A stretch of 64,000 nt of DNA from Flavobacteriales bacterium (GCA_020635515.1 JACJZS010000002.1:310001-374000), one strand, 5' to 3'. Positions 43,645 through 53,082 are shown, numbered from the stretch's first letter. The notes: generated from the letters alone by a model not told the origin. Numbers and translations are program-made.

Positions 43645-45657
43645 ATGAGTAAATTAGATTCAAAAATACCACAAGGAGATATTTCTCAAAAATGGAAAAA
43701 ACACAAAGAAAACTTACGATTGGTTGCTCCCAATAATCGTGGAAACATAGATATCATTATCGTTGGAACAGGTCTTGCTGGTGGATCAGCAGCTGCTTCT
43801 TTAGCAGAAATGGGATACAATGTTAAAGCATTCTGTTTCCAAGATTCCCCTAGAAGAGCTCACTCAATTGCGGCTCAAGGTGGAATAAATGCTGCAAAAA
43901 ACTACCAAAACGATGGAGATAGTATTCACAGACTTTTTTATGATACCGTAAAAGGTGGAGATTATAGAGCTCGTGAAGCCAATGTTTACCGATTAAGTGA
44001 AGTATCAGGAAATATTATCGACCAGTGTGTTGCTCAAGGTGTTCCTTTTGCTCGCGAATATGGAGGTCTTTTAGACAATCGTTCTTTTGGTGGTGTACAA
44101 GTAAAAAGAACTTTCTATGCTGCAGGACAAACAGGACAACAGTTACTCCTTGGTGCGTACTCTGCTATGAATCGTCAAATTGGTAAAGGGCGTATACAAA
44201 TGTATAATCGTCATGAAATGCTAGACGTTGTAATCGTAAATGGTAAAGCTCGTGGTATTATAACTAGAAATCTTATTACAGGAGAAATAGAGAGACATTC
44301 TGCTCATGCTGTAGTTATTGGTTCTGGTGGATACGGAAACGCTTTCTTTCTTTCTACTAATGCAATGGGAAGTAACGTAACCGCTGCATGGAAAATTCAC
44401 AAGAAAGGAGCTTACTTTGCTAATCCTTGTTTTACTCAGATTCACCCAACGTGTATTCCTGTACATGGAACTCAACAATCAAAATTAACTTTGATGTCTG
44501 AATCCTTAAGAAATGATGGACGAATTTGGGTTCCTAAAAAGAAAGAAGATGCACAAGCAATTCGTGAAGGAAAATTAAAACCTACCGACTTAAAAGAAGA
44601 GGACAGAGATTATTACTTAGAAAGAAGATATCCAGCTTTTGGAAACTTAGTTCCTCGTGATGTAGCTTCTCGTGCGGCAAAAGAAAGATGCGATGCAGGA
44701 TATGGAATAGAAAATAATGAAACTCAAGAAGGTGTTTACTTAGATTTCGCTGCTGCAATCGAAAGATATGGAAAAGAAAAAGCAAACGTTGATGGAATTC
44801 ACAATCCTTCTCAAGAAAAAATAACAGAGTTAGGAGAAGAAGTAATCAAAGCTAAGTATGGAAATCTTTTCCAGATGTATGAAAAAATTACTGCTGACAA
44901 TCCATACAAAACACCTATGAAAATATATCCTGCAGTACACTACACTATGGGAGGTGTTTGGGTTGACTATAACTTAATGAGTACTATACCTGGTTGTTAT
45001 GTAATTGGTGAAGCTAATTTCTCTGACCATGGTGCAAACAGACTTGGAGCTTCTGCACTTATGCAAGGTCTTGCGGACGGTTATTTTGTTCTTCCTTATA
45101 CCATAGCTGACTATCTTGCTGATGACATTAGAACTGGAAAGATTTCTACTGACTCACCTGAGTTCGAAAAAGCAGAAAAAGAAGTAAAAGACAAAATTAA
45201 TTTCTTTATGAATAATAAAGGAACTAAATCCGTTGACCACTTCCACAAAAGACTAGGTATGGTAATGTGGAATAAAGTAGGTATGGCAAGAAACGAAAAA
45301 GGTCTACAAGAAGCTATAGAAGAAATAGAAAAAATAAAAAATGAATTCTGGAAAGATGTTCTTGTTCCTGGTAAAGCTGATTCTTTAAATCAAGAATTAG
45401 AAAAAGCGATGCGTGTAGCAGACTTTTTAGAATTAGGTCAGTTAATGGCAATAGATGCTCTTGATAGAAAAGAATCATGTGGAGGACACTTCAGAGAAGA
45501 ATACCAAACCGAAGAAGGAGAAGCTTTAAGAGATGATGAAAACTTTACTTTTGTATCTGCATGGAAATACAATGGAGAGGATATAAAGCAGGAAGAGTTA
45601 ATCAAAGAAGATTTAAAATTTGAGTTTATCGAATTAAAACAAAGAAGTTATAAATAG
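43645..45657 (+). CDS. sdhA: Succinate dehydrogenase flavoprotein subunit
   Basis: 670 residues. FAD-binding GTGLAGGSAAASLAEMG near 42-58; covalent FAD histidine in RRAHSIAAQGGINAAKN; active-site HPTCIPVHG, RDVASRAA and the C-terminal HYTMGGVWVD and GANRLGASALMQGL. Oxidises succinate to fumarate at the cytoplasmic face. The next gene in the transcript is not sdhB but a toxin-antitoxin pair starting 3 bases after the stop. Confidence 0.96.
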   Translation: MSKLDSKIPQGDISQKWKKHKENLRLVAPNNRGNIDIIIVGTGLAGGSAAASLAEMGYNVKAFCFQDSPRRAHSIAAQGGINAAKNYQNDGDSIHRLFYDTVKGGDYRAREANVYRLSEVSGNIIDQCVAQGVPFAREYGGLLDNRSFGGVQVKRTFYAAGQTGQQLLLGAYSAMNRQIGKGRIQMYNRHEMLDVVIVNGKARGIITRNLITGEIERHSAHAVVIGSGGYGNAFFLSTNAMGSNVTAAWKIHKKGAYFANPCFTQIHPTCIPVHGTQQSKLTLMSESLRNDGRIWVPKKKEDAQAIREGKLKPTDLKEEDRDYYLERRYPAFGNLVPRDVASRAAKERCDAGYGIENNETQEGVYLDFAAAIERYGKEKANVDGIHNPSQEKITELGEEVIKAKYGNLFQMYEKITADNPYKTPMKIYPAVHYTMGGVWVDYNLMSTIPGCYVIGEANFSDHGANRLGASALMQGLADGYFVLPYTIADYLADDIRTGKISTDSPEFEKAEKEVKDKINFFMNNKGTKSVDHFHKRLGMVMWNKVGMARNEKGLQEAIEEIEKIKNEFWKDVLVPGKADSLNQELEKAMRVADFLELGQLMAIDALDRKESCGGHFREEYQTEEGEALRDDENFTFVSAWKYNGEDIKQEELIKEDLKFEFIELKQRSYK

Positions 45658-45659
45658 TA

Positions 45660-45968
45660 ATGACCTCTATACTATCTAAAAATATAAAAAAATTATCTAC
45701 TTTATTTAATTCTAATAAAGTAAATAAAGTTTATGTTTTTGGCTCTGTATTACGAGAAGATTTTAATAAAGATAGTGATATTGATATAATAATTGATTTT
45801 CAACCTAACTTAGACCCAATCGAAAAAGGTGAATTATGGTGGAAGTTATACGATGAATTAAGAAGTATTTTTAAGCGTGAAGTTGATATTATAAATGAAA
45901 AAAAACTAAAAAATCCTTTTTTTATTCAAGAAATAAATAATACAAAAAAGCTTATTTATGAAAGATAA
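45660..45968 (+). CDS. mntA: MntA-type nucleotidyltransferase antitoxin
   Basis: 102 residues, minimal nucleotidyltransferase. The motif G28-S29-x10-D40-x-D42 (VYVFGSVLRED...DSDIDIII) matches the MNT family GSx10DxD. In the HepT/MntA system the enzyme AMPylates the HepT toxin on a tyrosine and neutralises it. It starts 3 bases after the sdhA stop and overlaps hepT by 11 bases. Its codons are more AT-rich than the surrounding sdh genes, suggesting acquisition. Confidence 0.88.
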   Translation: MTSILSKNIKKLSTLFNSNKVNKVYVFGSVLREDFNKDSDIDIIIDFQPNLDPIEKGELWWKLYDELRSIFKREVDIINEKKLKNPFFIQEINNTKKLIYER

Positions 45969-46323
45969 AAGCTTACACATAAATAAACTTCTTTTTGATA
46001 TTTTATCATCTATTAATTTAATAGAAGAATTCTTGGGAGAAAATAGAGAGTTTGAAGTCTATGAATCCAATAAAATGCTAAAAAATGCTGTAGAAAGAAA
46101 TCTTGAAATAATAGGAGAAGCTACTAATAAATTGCTAAAAATTGACTCTAATATACAAATTTCTAACGCTCGAAGGATTGTAGATACTCGTAATAAAATT
46201 ATTCATGGATATGATGAAATAGAAGATGTTAATATTTGGGTTATTATTATTAATTATATTCCAATTTTAAAATCAGAAGTAACAAAGCTTTTAGATACTA
46301 ATCAATATAAAAAAACAAACTGA
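45958..46323 (+). CDS. hepT: HepT-type (DUF86) ribonuclease toxin
   Basis: 121 residues, all-alpha HEPN fold. The catalytic Rx4HxY motif is intact: R78-NKII-H83-G-Y85. HEPN toxins cut RNA; the motif tyrosine is the residue AMPylated by the MntA partner. The start overlaps mntA and the stop is one base before the sdhB ATG, so the pair is embedded in the succinate dehydrogenase transcript without any visible promoter of its own. Confidence 0.88.
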   Translation: MKDKSLHINKLLFDILSSINLIEEFLGENREFEVYESNKMLKNAVERNLEIIGEATNKLLKIDSNIQISNARRIVDTRNKIIHGYDEIEDVNIWVIIINYIPILKSEVTKLLDTNQYKKTN

Positions 46324-46324
46324 T

Positions 46325-47089
46325 ATGTCAGCACAAAACATAAACATAAAACTAAAAATTTGGAGACAACAGTCTGATAAAGACAAAGGAAATTTTGAAC
46401 ACTATTCTTTAAATGAAGTCTCTACGGCAAGTTCTTTTTTAGAAATGCTAGACCAATTAAACGAACAGTTAATTAACGAAGGAAAAGAACCTATCGCTTT
46501 CGACCACGATTGTCGTGAAGGAATTTGTGGTATGTGTTCTCTTTATATCAACGGTAGACCTCATGGACCTGACACAGGAATTACTACCTGTCAGTTGCAT
46601 ATGAGGAGCTTCAAAGATGGAGATACTATTGTTATAGAGCCTTGGAGATCTACTGCTTTCCCTGTTATTAAAGATTTAATTGTTGATAGAACTGCTTTTG
46701 ATAGAATTCAACATGCAGGAGGATTTGTTTCTGTAAATACTTCGGGAAATACTATAGATGCAAATGCTATTCCTATCCCAAAAGATGATGCAGATGATTC
46801 ATTTGCTGCTGCTGCTTGTATCGGTTGCGGTGCCTGTGTAGCTACTTGTAAAAACGGTTCTGCAATGTTGTTTGTTGGTGCAAAAGTATCTCAGTTTGCT
46901 TTATTACCACAAGGGAAAACAGAAGCAAAAAGAAGAGTTCTAAATATGGTAAAACAAATGGACGAAGAAGGTTTCGGGAACTGTACCAATACAGGTGCTT
47001 GCGAAGTAGAATGTCCTAAAGGAATTTCATTAGAAAATATAGCTCGTATGAACAGAGAATACCTTTGTGCAGGAGCTAGTGAAAAATAA
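46325..47089 (+). CDS. sdhB: Succinate dehydrogenase iron-sulfur subunit
   Basis: 254 residues with three cluster sites: 2Fe-2S in CREGICGMCSLYINGR plus TTCQLH; 4Fe-4S in CIGCGACVATC; 3Fe-4S in CTNTGACEVECPKGI. It carries electrons from SdhA to the cytochrome b subunit. It is the last gene of the operon, displaced from sdhA by the 667-base mntA-hepT insertion, and is followed by a terminator. Confidence 0.96.
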   Translation: MSAQNINIKLKIWRQQSDKDKGNFEHYSLNEVSTASSFLEMLDQLNEQLINEGKEPIAFDHDCREGICGMCSLYINGRPHGPDTGITTCQLHMRSFKDGDTIVIEPWRSTAFPVIKDLIVDRTAFDRIQHAGGFVSVNTSGNTIDANAIPIPKDDADDSFAAAACIGCGACVATCKNGSAMLFVGAKVSQFALLPQGKTEAKRRVLNMVKQMDEEGFGNCTNTGACEVECPKGISLENIARMNREYLCAGASEK

Positions 47090-47111
47090 GTATTGCTATT
47101 AGATAATATCT

Positions 47112-47145
47112 AAATCTCATCAAATCACTTGGTGAGATTTTTTAT
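47112..47145 (+). terminator. Terminator of the sdh operon
   Basis: Twelve-pair stem with one G-U pair (47112-47123 with 47129-47140), then T-rich tail. Confidence 0.82.
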
Positions 47146-47188
47146 TTTAATGCTTAATTAACCAAAATAGAGATTAACTAATTTTAAG

Positions 47189-47196
47189 TAGATTTG
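47189..47196 (+). promoter_or_regulatory. Candidate -7 element for the nth operon
   Basis: TAGATTTG, exact TAnnTTTG, 28 bases before the nth start. Confidence 0.42.
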
Positions 47197-47224
47197 TATT
47201 TATTTTTATAACGACTTATTAGCA

Positions 47225-47848
47225 ATGACGAAAAAAGAAAAAATTCAATACATACAAACAGAACTTGATAAATTATATCCCAATCCTCCTATCCCACTCG
47301 ACCATTACAACGAATATACCTTACTTATTGCTGTGCTTCTTTCTGCTCAATCTACCGATAAAAAAGTAAACGAAATAACTCCTGAATTATTTAAGGTTGC
47401 TGATACTCCCAAAAAAATGATTGCTCTTTCGGTTGAACAAATTAAAGAATACATAAAGCAAATCGGTTTATCAAACACAAAAGCAAAAAATATCTATAAT
47501 TTATCTCAAATCTTGGTAAATAAATACGATGGAAAAGTACCTAATACATTCGAAGAGTTAGAAGAACTTCCTGGAGTTGGACACAAAACTGCTTCTGTAG
47601 TGATGTCACAAGCTTTTGGTTTTCCTGCATTTCCTGTAGACACACATATTCATAGACTTATGAAGCTATGGAAACTTACTAGTGGAAAGAATGTGGAACA
47701 AACAGAAAAAGATGCAAAAAGACTTTTTCCTGAAGAAAAATGGAATAAACTTCATCTTCAGATAATTTATTATGGAAGAGAATATTCTCCTGCTAGAGGA
47801 AGAAACGAAGAAAAAGATTTTATTACTAAAACAATCAACAGCAAATGA
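47225..47848 (+). CDS. nth: Endonuclease III-type DNA glycosylase/AP lyase without an Fe-S cluster
   Basis: 207 residues. Base-excision repair of oxidised pyrimidines. Helix-hairpin-helix LPGVGHKTASVV (115-126) with catalytic Lys121, and catalytic Asp139 in PVDTHIHRL. The usual C-terminal Cys-x6-Cys-x2-Cys-x5-Cys cluster site is replaced by YYGREYSPARGRNEEKDF; the protein contains no cysteine at all. It overlaps waaA by 4 bases. Confidence 0.9.
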   Translation: MTKKEKIQYIQTELDKLYPNPPIPLDHYNEYTLLIAVLLSAQSTDKKVNEITPELFKVADTPKKMIALSVEQIKEYIKQIGLSNTKAKNIYNLSQILVNKYDGKVPNTFEELEELPGVGHKTASVVMSQAFGFPAFPVDTHIHRLMKLWKLTSGKNVEQTEKDAKRLFPEEKWNKLHLQIIYYGREYSPARGRNEEKDFITKTINSK

Positions 47849-49107
47849 CTTTTATCGAAAAAATACTCTATAAACTTACCGTAAGAATTATTTATTTAGT
47901 AATTTATTTATATTCATTTATAAATTCTAAAGCACGAAAGTGGATAAAAGGACGGAATAATACTAACCTTATTTTTTCCGAAAGAGATTATTCAAAAAAA
48001 CTGATATGGATGCATGCTTCTTCGTTAGGAGAATACGAGCAAGGTTTACCTGTATTTAATGAATTAAAAAAACAATTTAATGATTACCAATTTGCAATTT
48101 CATTTTATTCTCCTTCTGGATATGATGTAATTAGTAAAAAAAACAAAGAAGATTTTATTTTTTACTTTCCTCTGGATACCACAAAACAAGCAAAACGTCT
48201 TATTAAGAATCTACAACCAAGTATGTTGATACTTGTAAAATACGACTATTGGTACATAACATTACATCATTTAATTAAAAATAATATTCCTATATATGTA
48301 ATTTCTGCAAAATTTAAACCTAGCTTTATCGCGTTCAAAAAGTATGGAAAATGGTTTTATTCTATTTTTAAAAAAATCAATTATTTTTTTGTTCAAGATG
48401 AAAAATCTTTACAAATCCTAAAAGAAAACAATATAAATCATGTAATTGTAGCTGGAGATACTCGTTTTGATCGTGTAAAAGAATTAATAAACATTCCAAA
48501 AACACTAGACTTTTTAGATGAATTCAAAGATAATAAATTGCTTTTTGTAGCAGGTAGCACATGGAAAAAAGATAATGATTTACTTTCTGAAACCTATAAA
48601 AACAGATATGAAAAACTAAAATTTGTAATCGTTCCTCATGAAATCAATAAGGATTATATGCAGTTACTCAAACAAAAATTCCCAAACTCTATTCTCTATT
48701 CTGAAATTGATTCACTCGAAGACAAAAACATTTCTGATTATAAGGCACTGATTATTGATACCATCGGTATTCTTACTAAAATATATGCTTATGCCGATAT
48801 TTCTTATGTTGGTGGAGCTTTTGACCATGATGGAGTTCACAATGTGTTAGAACCTGCTGTTTTTGGAGTTCCTGTACTTTTTGGAACAAATATCAAAAAA
48901 TACAAAGAGGCACAAGAATTGGTAGAAAAAGGAGGAGGAATTATAATCAAAAATCACGAAGAACTTTCTAATCAATTAGTCAATTTAATAGAAAAAGATG
49001 AAGTAAGATTATCTATTGGACACCATGCTAAAAAGATGATTATCAATACTAAAAATGCTACTCAAATAATTGTTTCAACCATTTTGAACAAAAAAAATAG
49101 TCTATAA
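47845..49107 (+). CDS. waaA: 3-deoxy-D-manno-octulosonic-acid (Kdo) transferase
   Basis: 420 residues, GT30. Adds Kdo from CMP-Kdo to lipid A precursor on the cytoplasmic face. An N-terminal hydrophobic helix is followed by WMHASSLGEYEQG (catalytic Glu region), SPSGYDV, LVKYDYWY and the C-terminal donor site YVGGAFDHDGVHNVLEPAVFGVPVLFG. The start overlaps nth and the stop overlaps the next hydrolase. Confidence 0.94.
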   Translation: MTFIEKILYKLTVRIIYLVIYLYSFINSKARKWIKGRNNTNLIFSERDYSKKLIWMHASSLGEYEQGLPVFNELKKQFNDYQFAISFYSPSGYDVISKKNKEDFIFYFPLDTTKQAKRLIKNLQPSMLILVKYDYWYITLHHLIKNNIPIYVISAKFKPSFIAFKKYGKWFYSIFKKINYFFVQDEKSLQILKENNINHVIVAGDTRFDRVKELINIPKTLDFLDEFKDNKLLFVAGSTWKKDNDLLSETYKNRYEKLKFVIVPHEINKDYMQLLKQKFPNSILYSEIDSLEDKNISDYKALIIDTIGILTKIYAYADISYVGGAFDHDGVHNVLEPAVFGVPVLFGTNIKKYKEAQELVEKGGGIIIKNHEELSNQLVNLIEKDEVRLSIGHHAKKMIINTKNATQIIVSTILNKKNSL

Positions 49108-49757
49108 TGCATACCGTTTATTTTGTTTCTGGTTTAGGTGCTAAATGCTCCATTTTTGATAAAATCAAACTTCCTGAAAATCATCAAAAACAATACTTAG
49201 AATGGATTGTTCCTAAAAAAAATGAATCCATCGAAAATTATGCAAAAAGACTTTCTGAAAGCATAACCGAAGAAGATTTCAGCTTAATTGGATTATCATT
49301 TGGTGGTATTATTATTCAAGAAATTTCAAAATTTAAAAAACCTAAGCGTCTTATCTTGGTTTCTTCAATCGCAAGACACAAAGAGCTAAGTGGAATTTTA
49401 AACATCATCAAAAAATCAAGAGTATACAAACTCACACCTAAATTTGTCTTTAAATCTAATGGAATGCTTACTTTCTTATTTTTTAGAAAAATCTATTCCC
49501 GAAAACTTCCGAATATAAAAGAATTTTTACTAAAAATTGATTCGTATTACTATACATGGAGTATCAATAGAATTATGAACTGGAAAGAAAATCATCTAAA
49601 TATACCTATTTATAGAATCCATGGGAATAATGATGTTGTTTTCCCAATTACAAAAAACAGTTCCATTGATTATGTAGTTGACGGTGGAAGCCACGTAATG
49701 GTACTCAATAAATACATAGAAATATCAGAATACATAGAAAAAATTATAAAAAATTAA
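49107..49757 (+). CDS. Alpha/beta hydrolase, short
   Basis: 216 residues. Nucleophile elbow GLSFGG, acid in IHGNNDVVFPI and catalytic His in DGGSHVMVL fit an alpha/beta hydrolase; the N-terminus YFVSGLGAKCSIFD provides the oxyanion-hole strand. No signal peptide. It is coupled to waaA by a TAATG overlap; a role in lipid or envelope metabolism is suggested only by that position. Confidence 0.82.
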   Translation: MHTVYFVSGLGAKCSIFDKIKLPENHQKQYLEWIVPKKNESIENYAKRLSESITEEDFSLIGLSFGGIIIQEISKFKKPKRLILVSSIARHKELSGILNIIKKSRVYKLTPKFVFKSNGMLTFLFFRKIYSRKLPNIKEFLLKIDSYYYTWSINRIMNWKENHLNIPIYRIHGNNDVVFPITKNSSIDYVVDGGSHVMVLNKYIEISEYIEKIIKN

Positions 49758-49811
49758 GTGTTAAAATAATTTTTGCACGATATTTGTAAAATGATAATTT
49801 AAAATAAGGTT

Positions 49812-50624
49812 ATGAAAAAAATATTTTCTTTTATAGTTATAGCTACGCTTGTTGTTGCTTGTACCACAAATCCAATGACAGGAAGGAAATCATTCCAAGG
49901 TCTAGCGGATAATTCTCAACTCATGACGGCATCTTTTCAGCAATACCAACAGGTAAAACAAGAGTCCAAAATCATTACAGGAACTCCTGAAGCTGAAATG
50001 ATAAAAAGAGTAGGAAACAGAATAAAAACTGTAGCCGAAGCATATTACAAATCTATAGGACAAGAAGCTGTTCTAAATGGTTTTGAGTGGGAATTCATTT
50101 TAATAGATGATAGTAAAACCGTAAATGCTTGGTGTATGCCTGGTGGAAAAGTTGCATTTTTCACAGGAATTCTTCCTATCTGTAAAGATGAAACAGGAAT
50201 TGCTACCGTTATGGGACACGAAGTTGCTCATGCACTTGCAGGACACGGAGCAGAAAGAATGTCACAATCTGCTGGAGCTCAACTTTTAGGAGATGTTATT
50301 GGCGGAAGTATTTCCAATTCAAACACTAAAAGTTTATTTGAGCAATTTTATCCTATGGGAGCTTCCCTTACTATACTAAGCTATTCTAGAAAACAAGAAT
50401 TAGATGCAGATTTAATGGGACTTTACCTAATGGCAATGGCAGGATACAATCCAGAAAAAGCTCCTGAACTTTGGGAACGAATGAAAGCTCAAGAAGGAAA
50501 CGATCAAAGACCTCCTGACTTTTTATCTACGCACCCAAACCCTGATACTCGAATACTAGATATGCAAAAAAATATGGCAAAAGCTCGTCAGTATTACAAT
50601 CAATCAATTTATAGAACTAAATAA
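49812..50624 (+). CDS. M48-family metallopeptidase lipoprotein
   Basis: 270 residues, lipobox VVAC (Cys17). Zinc motif HEVAH at 136-140 with third ligand Glu in SRKQELDADLMG; WCMPGGKVAFFTG is typical of the YcaL/LoiP/BepA group of periplasmic proteases that clear misassembled outer-membrane proteins. Ends with the STHPNPDTR signature. Likely co-transcribed with the MORN gene 20 bases downstream. Confidence 0.93.
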   Translation: MKKIFSFIVIATLVVACTTNPMTGRKSFQGLADNSQLMTASFQQYQQVKQESKIITGTPEAEMIKRVGNRIKTVAEAYYKSIGQEAVLNGFEWEFILIDDSKTVNAWCMPGGKVAFFTGILPICKDETGIATVMGHEVAHALAGHGAERMSQSAGAQLLGDVIGGSISNSNTKSLFEQFYPMGASLTILSYSRKQELDADLMGLYLMAMAGYNPEKAPELWERMKAQEGNDQRPPDFLSTHPNPDTRILDMQKNMAKARQYYNQSIYRTK

Positions 50625-50644
50625 AAAATTAAAATCTTTACAAA

Positions 50645-51541
50645 ATGAAAACAAACTATTTAAAAATTTTCTTTGTACTCATAACTGTATTCTCACTAAA
50701 CTTTGCTTATAGTCAGGAAGATAACCAAACTACAAATCCTGATGAAGTATGCGAATGGTGTTTACCTGATTGCGAACTGAAATACATGGTAAATTTAGGA
50801 GACGGAACATGGTGTTGTAATAAAAAAGGGAATGAGAATGATTGTTCTAAAAAAGGAAGTTCCGTTCTTCCCACTAAAAACACAAACTCAGATTCAATTA
50901 GCAATTACCTAAATGAATACAAAAAAATTAAAGCATTACAAAAAGATAAGTTACAGAAAGATGTTGCTCAAAGAAAAAATGAAATTCATCAAACATTCCT
51001 AAACAAAAGAAGTATCCTTAATTCAAAAAGAGAAGCTATACAAGCGAATCAATCTTTATCTGAAAATGAAAAAAACAAACAATTAGAAGGATTAAACGAT
51101 GCAGAAAGAGAGCTTTTGAGAGAAAAAAATGACGCTATACAAGCAATTGATGCAAAAGTAAATGCAGGAGAATTCTATGCTGTAAAAACCATAAAATCAG
51201 AGGCAAGAAATGGTTTCAATAAATACACATATTCTAATGGCGATGTATACGAAGGAAATTGGGTAGAAAACAAAAAACAAGGATTCGGAAAATATACTTC
51301 TGCCAGTACTGGTGATGTATACGAAGGAAATTGGGTAGATGATATACGTTCAGGACAAGGAAAACTTACTTGGAAAGACGGAAAAACATTTGTTGGAAAC
51401 TTCGAAAACAATATGCCAAAAGGAGAAGGAAAAATGATTTATGCGGACGGAACAGAACAAGATGGTGTTTTTGAAAATGGAATTTTTAAAACCGAAGTTC
51501 CTACTCTTGACTACAATGAAGTTCAAGATATTGATTTCTAA
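50645..51541 (+). CDS. Secreted MORN-repeat protein with cysteine-rich segment
   Basis: 298 residues; signal peptide cut near AYSQ (residue 23). A cysteine-rich stretch follows (CEWCLPDCE, then WCCNKKG and NDCSKKG, about 37-70), possibly disulfide-bonded. A charged helical region (about 95-180) leads to four MORN repeats at the C-terminus (YSNGDVYEGNWVENKKQGFGKY and three relatives). Two MORN repeats share 26 identical consecutive bases (51242-51267 and 51314-51339). MORN repeats usually mediate protein or lipid contact; no specific role can be assigned. Confidence 0.8.
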   Translation: MKTNYLKIFFVLITVFSLNFAYSQEDNQTTNPDEVCEWCLPDCELKYMVNLGDGTWCCNKKGNENDCSKKGSSVLPTKNTNSDSISNYLNEYKKIKALQKDKLQKDVAQRKNEIHQTFLNKRSILNSKREAIQANQSLSENEKNKQLEGLNDAERELLREKNDAIQAIDAKVNAGEFYAVKTIKSEARNGFNKYTYSNGDVYEGNWVENKKQGFGKYTSASTGDVYEGNWVDDIRSGQGKLTWKDGKTFVGNFENNMPKGEGKMIYADGTEQDGVFENGIFKTEVPTLDYNEVQDIDF

Positions 51542-51564
51542 TTCAGATAAAAACAATAGTATAC

Positions 51565-51598
51565 AAAAAACTGTTTCTATTTTGAAGCAGTTTTTTTT
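51565..51598 (+). terminator. Terminator after the MORN gene
   Basis: Thirteen-pair stem with one G-U pair (51565-51577 with 51584-51596), T8 tail. Confidence 0.8.
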
Positions 51599-51715
51599 GT
51601 TTAAGCATTTGCATTTTTGCATCAAATTAACACCAATAATTCTGCAATTACCTTCGGCTTATACTTCAATATATTTTATTTAGAATTAATCTTATATAAA
51701 TTAATTTCCTTTATC

Positions 51716-51723
51716 TACCTTTG
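51716..51723 (+). promoter_or_regulatory. Candidate -7 element for sufS
   Basis: TACCTTTG, exact TAnnTTTG, 17 bases before the ATG. Confidence 0.42.
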
Positions 51724-51740
51724 CAAAAAACAAAACTAAA

Positions 51741-52967
51741 ATGCCTTTAGATATACAAAGTATTCGCGAACAATTTCCTATTCTAAAACGAAAAGTAAAT
51801 AATCAAGAATTGGTGTACTTAGATAATGCCGCATCTTCACAGAAACCACAAATTGTTCTAGATAAAATAGATTCGTATTACAAAACCATAAATGCCAACG
51901 TACACAGAGGAATCCATACACTCAGTCAAGAAGCAACCGAAGAAATGGAAAATACCAGAAGCATCGTAAAAGAATTTATAAATGCTTCTAAAACCGAAGA
52001 AATTATTTTTACCAAAGGAACTACTGACTCTATTAACTTAGTAGCTTACAGCATTCAAGAACTCATACAACCTGATGACGAAATTATAATTTCTCACTTA
52101 GAACATCATTCTAATATAGTTCCTTGGCAGATTTTAGCAGAAAGAAAAAAAGCAAAACTCAAAGTAATTCCGATTGATAAAAATGGAGATTTAATCCTAG
52201 ATGAATATAAAAAACTGCTTTCAGAAAAAACAAAAATCCTTTCGGTAAATCATATTTCTAATGCTCTTGGTGTGGTAAACCCAATTAAAGAAATCATAGA
52301 TGAAGCTCATAAATACAATGCCTATGTTTTAATTGATGCCGCACAATCCATACCACATACACCAATAAACGTTCAAGAATTAGATTGCGATTTTTTAGCA
52401 TTTTCAGGACATAAAATGTACGCTCCTACTGGCGTTGGAATTCTCTACGGAAAAGAACATTTACTCGAAAAAATGATTCCTTATCAAGCTGGTGGAGAAA
52501 TGATAAAAGAAGTAACATTCGAAAAAACTACCTACCAAACTTTACCTTTTAAGTTTGAAGCAGGAACTCCAAATATAGAAGCAAATATCGTTTTGGGAAC
52601 TGCGATTGAATTCATAAAATCCATAGGAAGTAAAAATATTGAACAGCATGAACAAAAAATACTGCATTATTTAACTGATGAGTTAGAAAAACTAGACGAT
52701 ATCATTATTTATGCAAAAAATGCAAAATCGAGAGCAGGAGCAGTTTCATTTAATTTTAATTTAAACGGAATTTCTTCTTCTGATGTAGGCTTTATTCTTG
52801 ACAAACAAGGAATTGCTGTTCGTACAGGACATCATTGTACTCAACCAATTATGCACTATTTTGGAATTTCTGGAACAGTTCGTGCTTCTTTTGGCGTATA
52901 TAATTCAACTGAAGATATAGACAAATTAATTCAAGGTTTAAAGAAAGCATACCAAATGCTAAAATAG
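51741..52967 (+). CDS. sufS: SufS-type cysteine desulfurase
   Basis: 408 residues, PLP enzyme that removes sulfur from cysteine for Fe-S cluster assembly. LVYLDNAASSQKP at the N-terminus, HLEHHSN, PLP lysine in FSGHKMYAPTGVGILYG and the persulfide cysteine in RTGHHCTQP, the group II (SufS/CsdA) arrangement. The sufBCD genes are not adjacent, at least not upstream, and downstream lies a restriction-modification pair. Confidence 0.93.
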   Translation: MPLDIQSIREQFPILKRKVNNQELVYLDNAASSQKPQIVLDKIDSYYKTINANVHRGIHTLSQEATEEMENTRSIVKEFINASKTEEIIFTKGTTDSINLVAYSIQELIQPDDEIIISHLEHHSNIVPWQILAERKKAKLKVIPIDKNGDLILDEYKKLLSEKTKILSVNHISNALGVVNPIKEIIDEAHKYNAYVLIDAAQSIPHTPINVQELDCDFLAFSGHKMYAPTGVGILYGKEHLLEKMIPYQAGGEMIKEVTFEKTTYQTLPFKFEAGTPNIEANIVLGTAIEFIKSIGSKNIEQHEQKILHYLTDELEKLDDIIIYAKNAKSRAGAVSFNFNLNGISSSDVGFILDKQGIAVRTGHHCTQPIMHYFGISGTVRASFGVYNSTEDIDKLIQGLKKAYQMLK

Positions 52968-53054
52968 TATATTTATCATATAAATAAAACTATTATATTA
53001 AAATATGACAACTTTTAATTCAATGTATATTTAATGAGAATCGCTTATTTTAGT

Positions 53055-53062
53055 TATATTTG
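53055..53062 (+). promoter_or_regulatory. Candidate -7 element of the restriction-modification pair
   Basis: TATATTTG, exact TAnnTTTG, 20 bases before the endonuclease gene. Confidence 0.4.
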
Positions 53063-53082
53063 TACATATTGTATTATAAATT

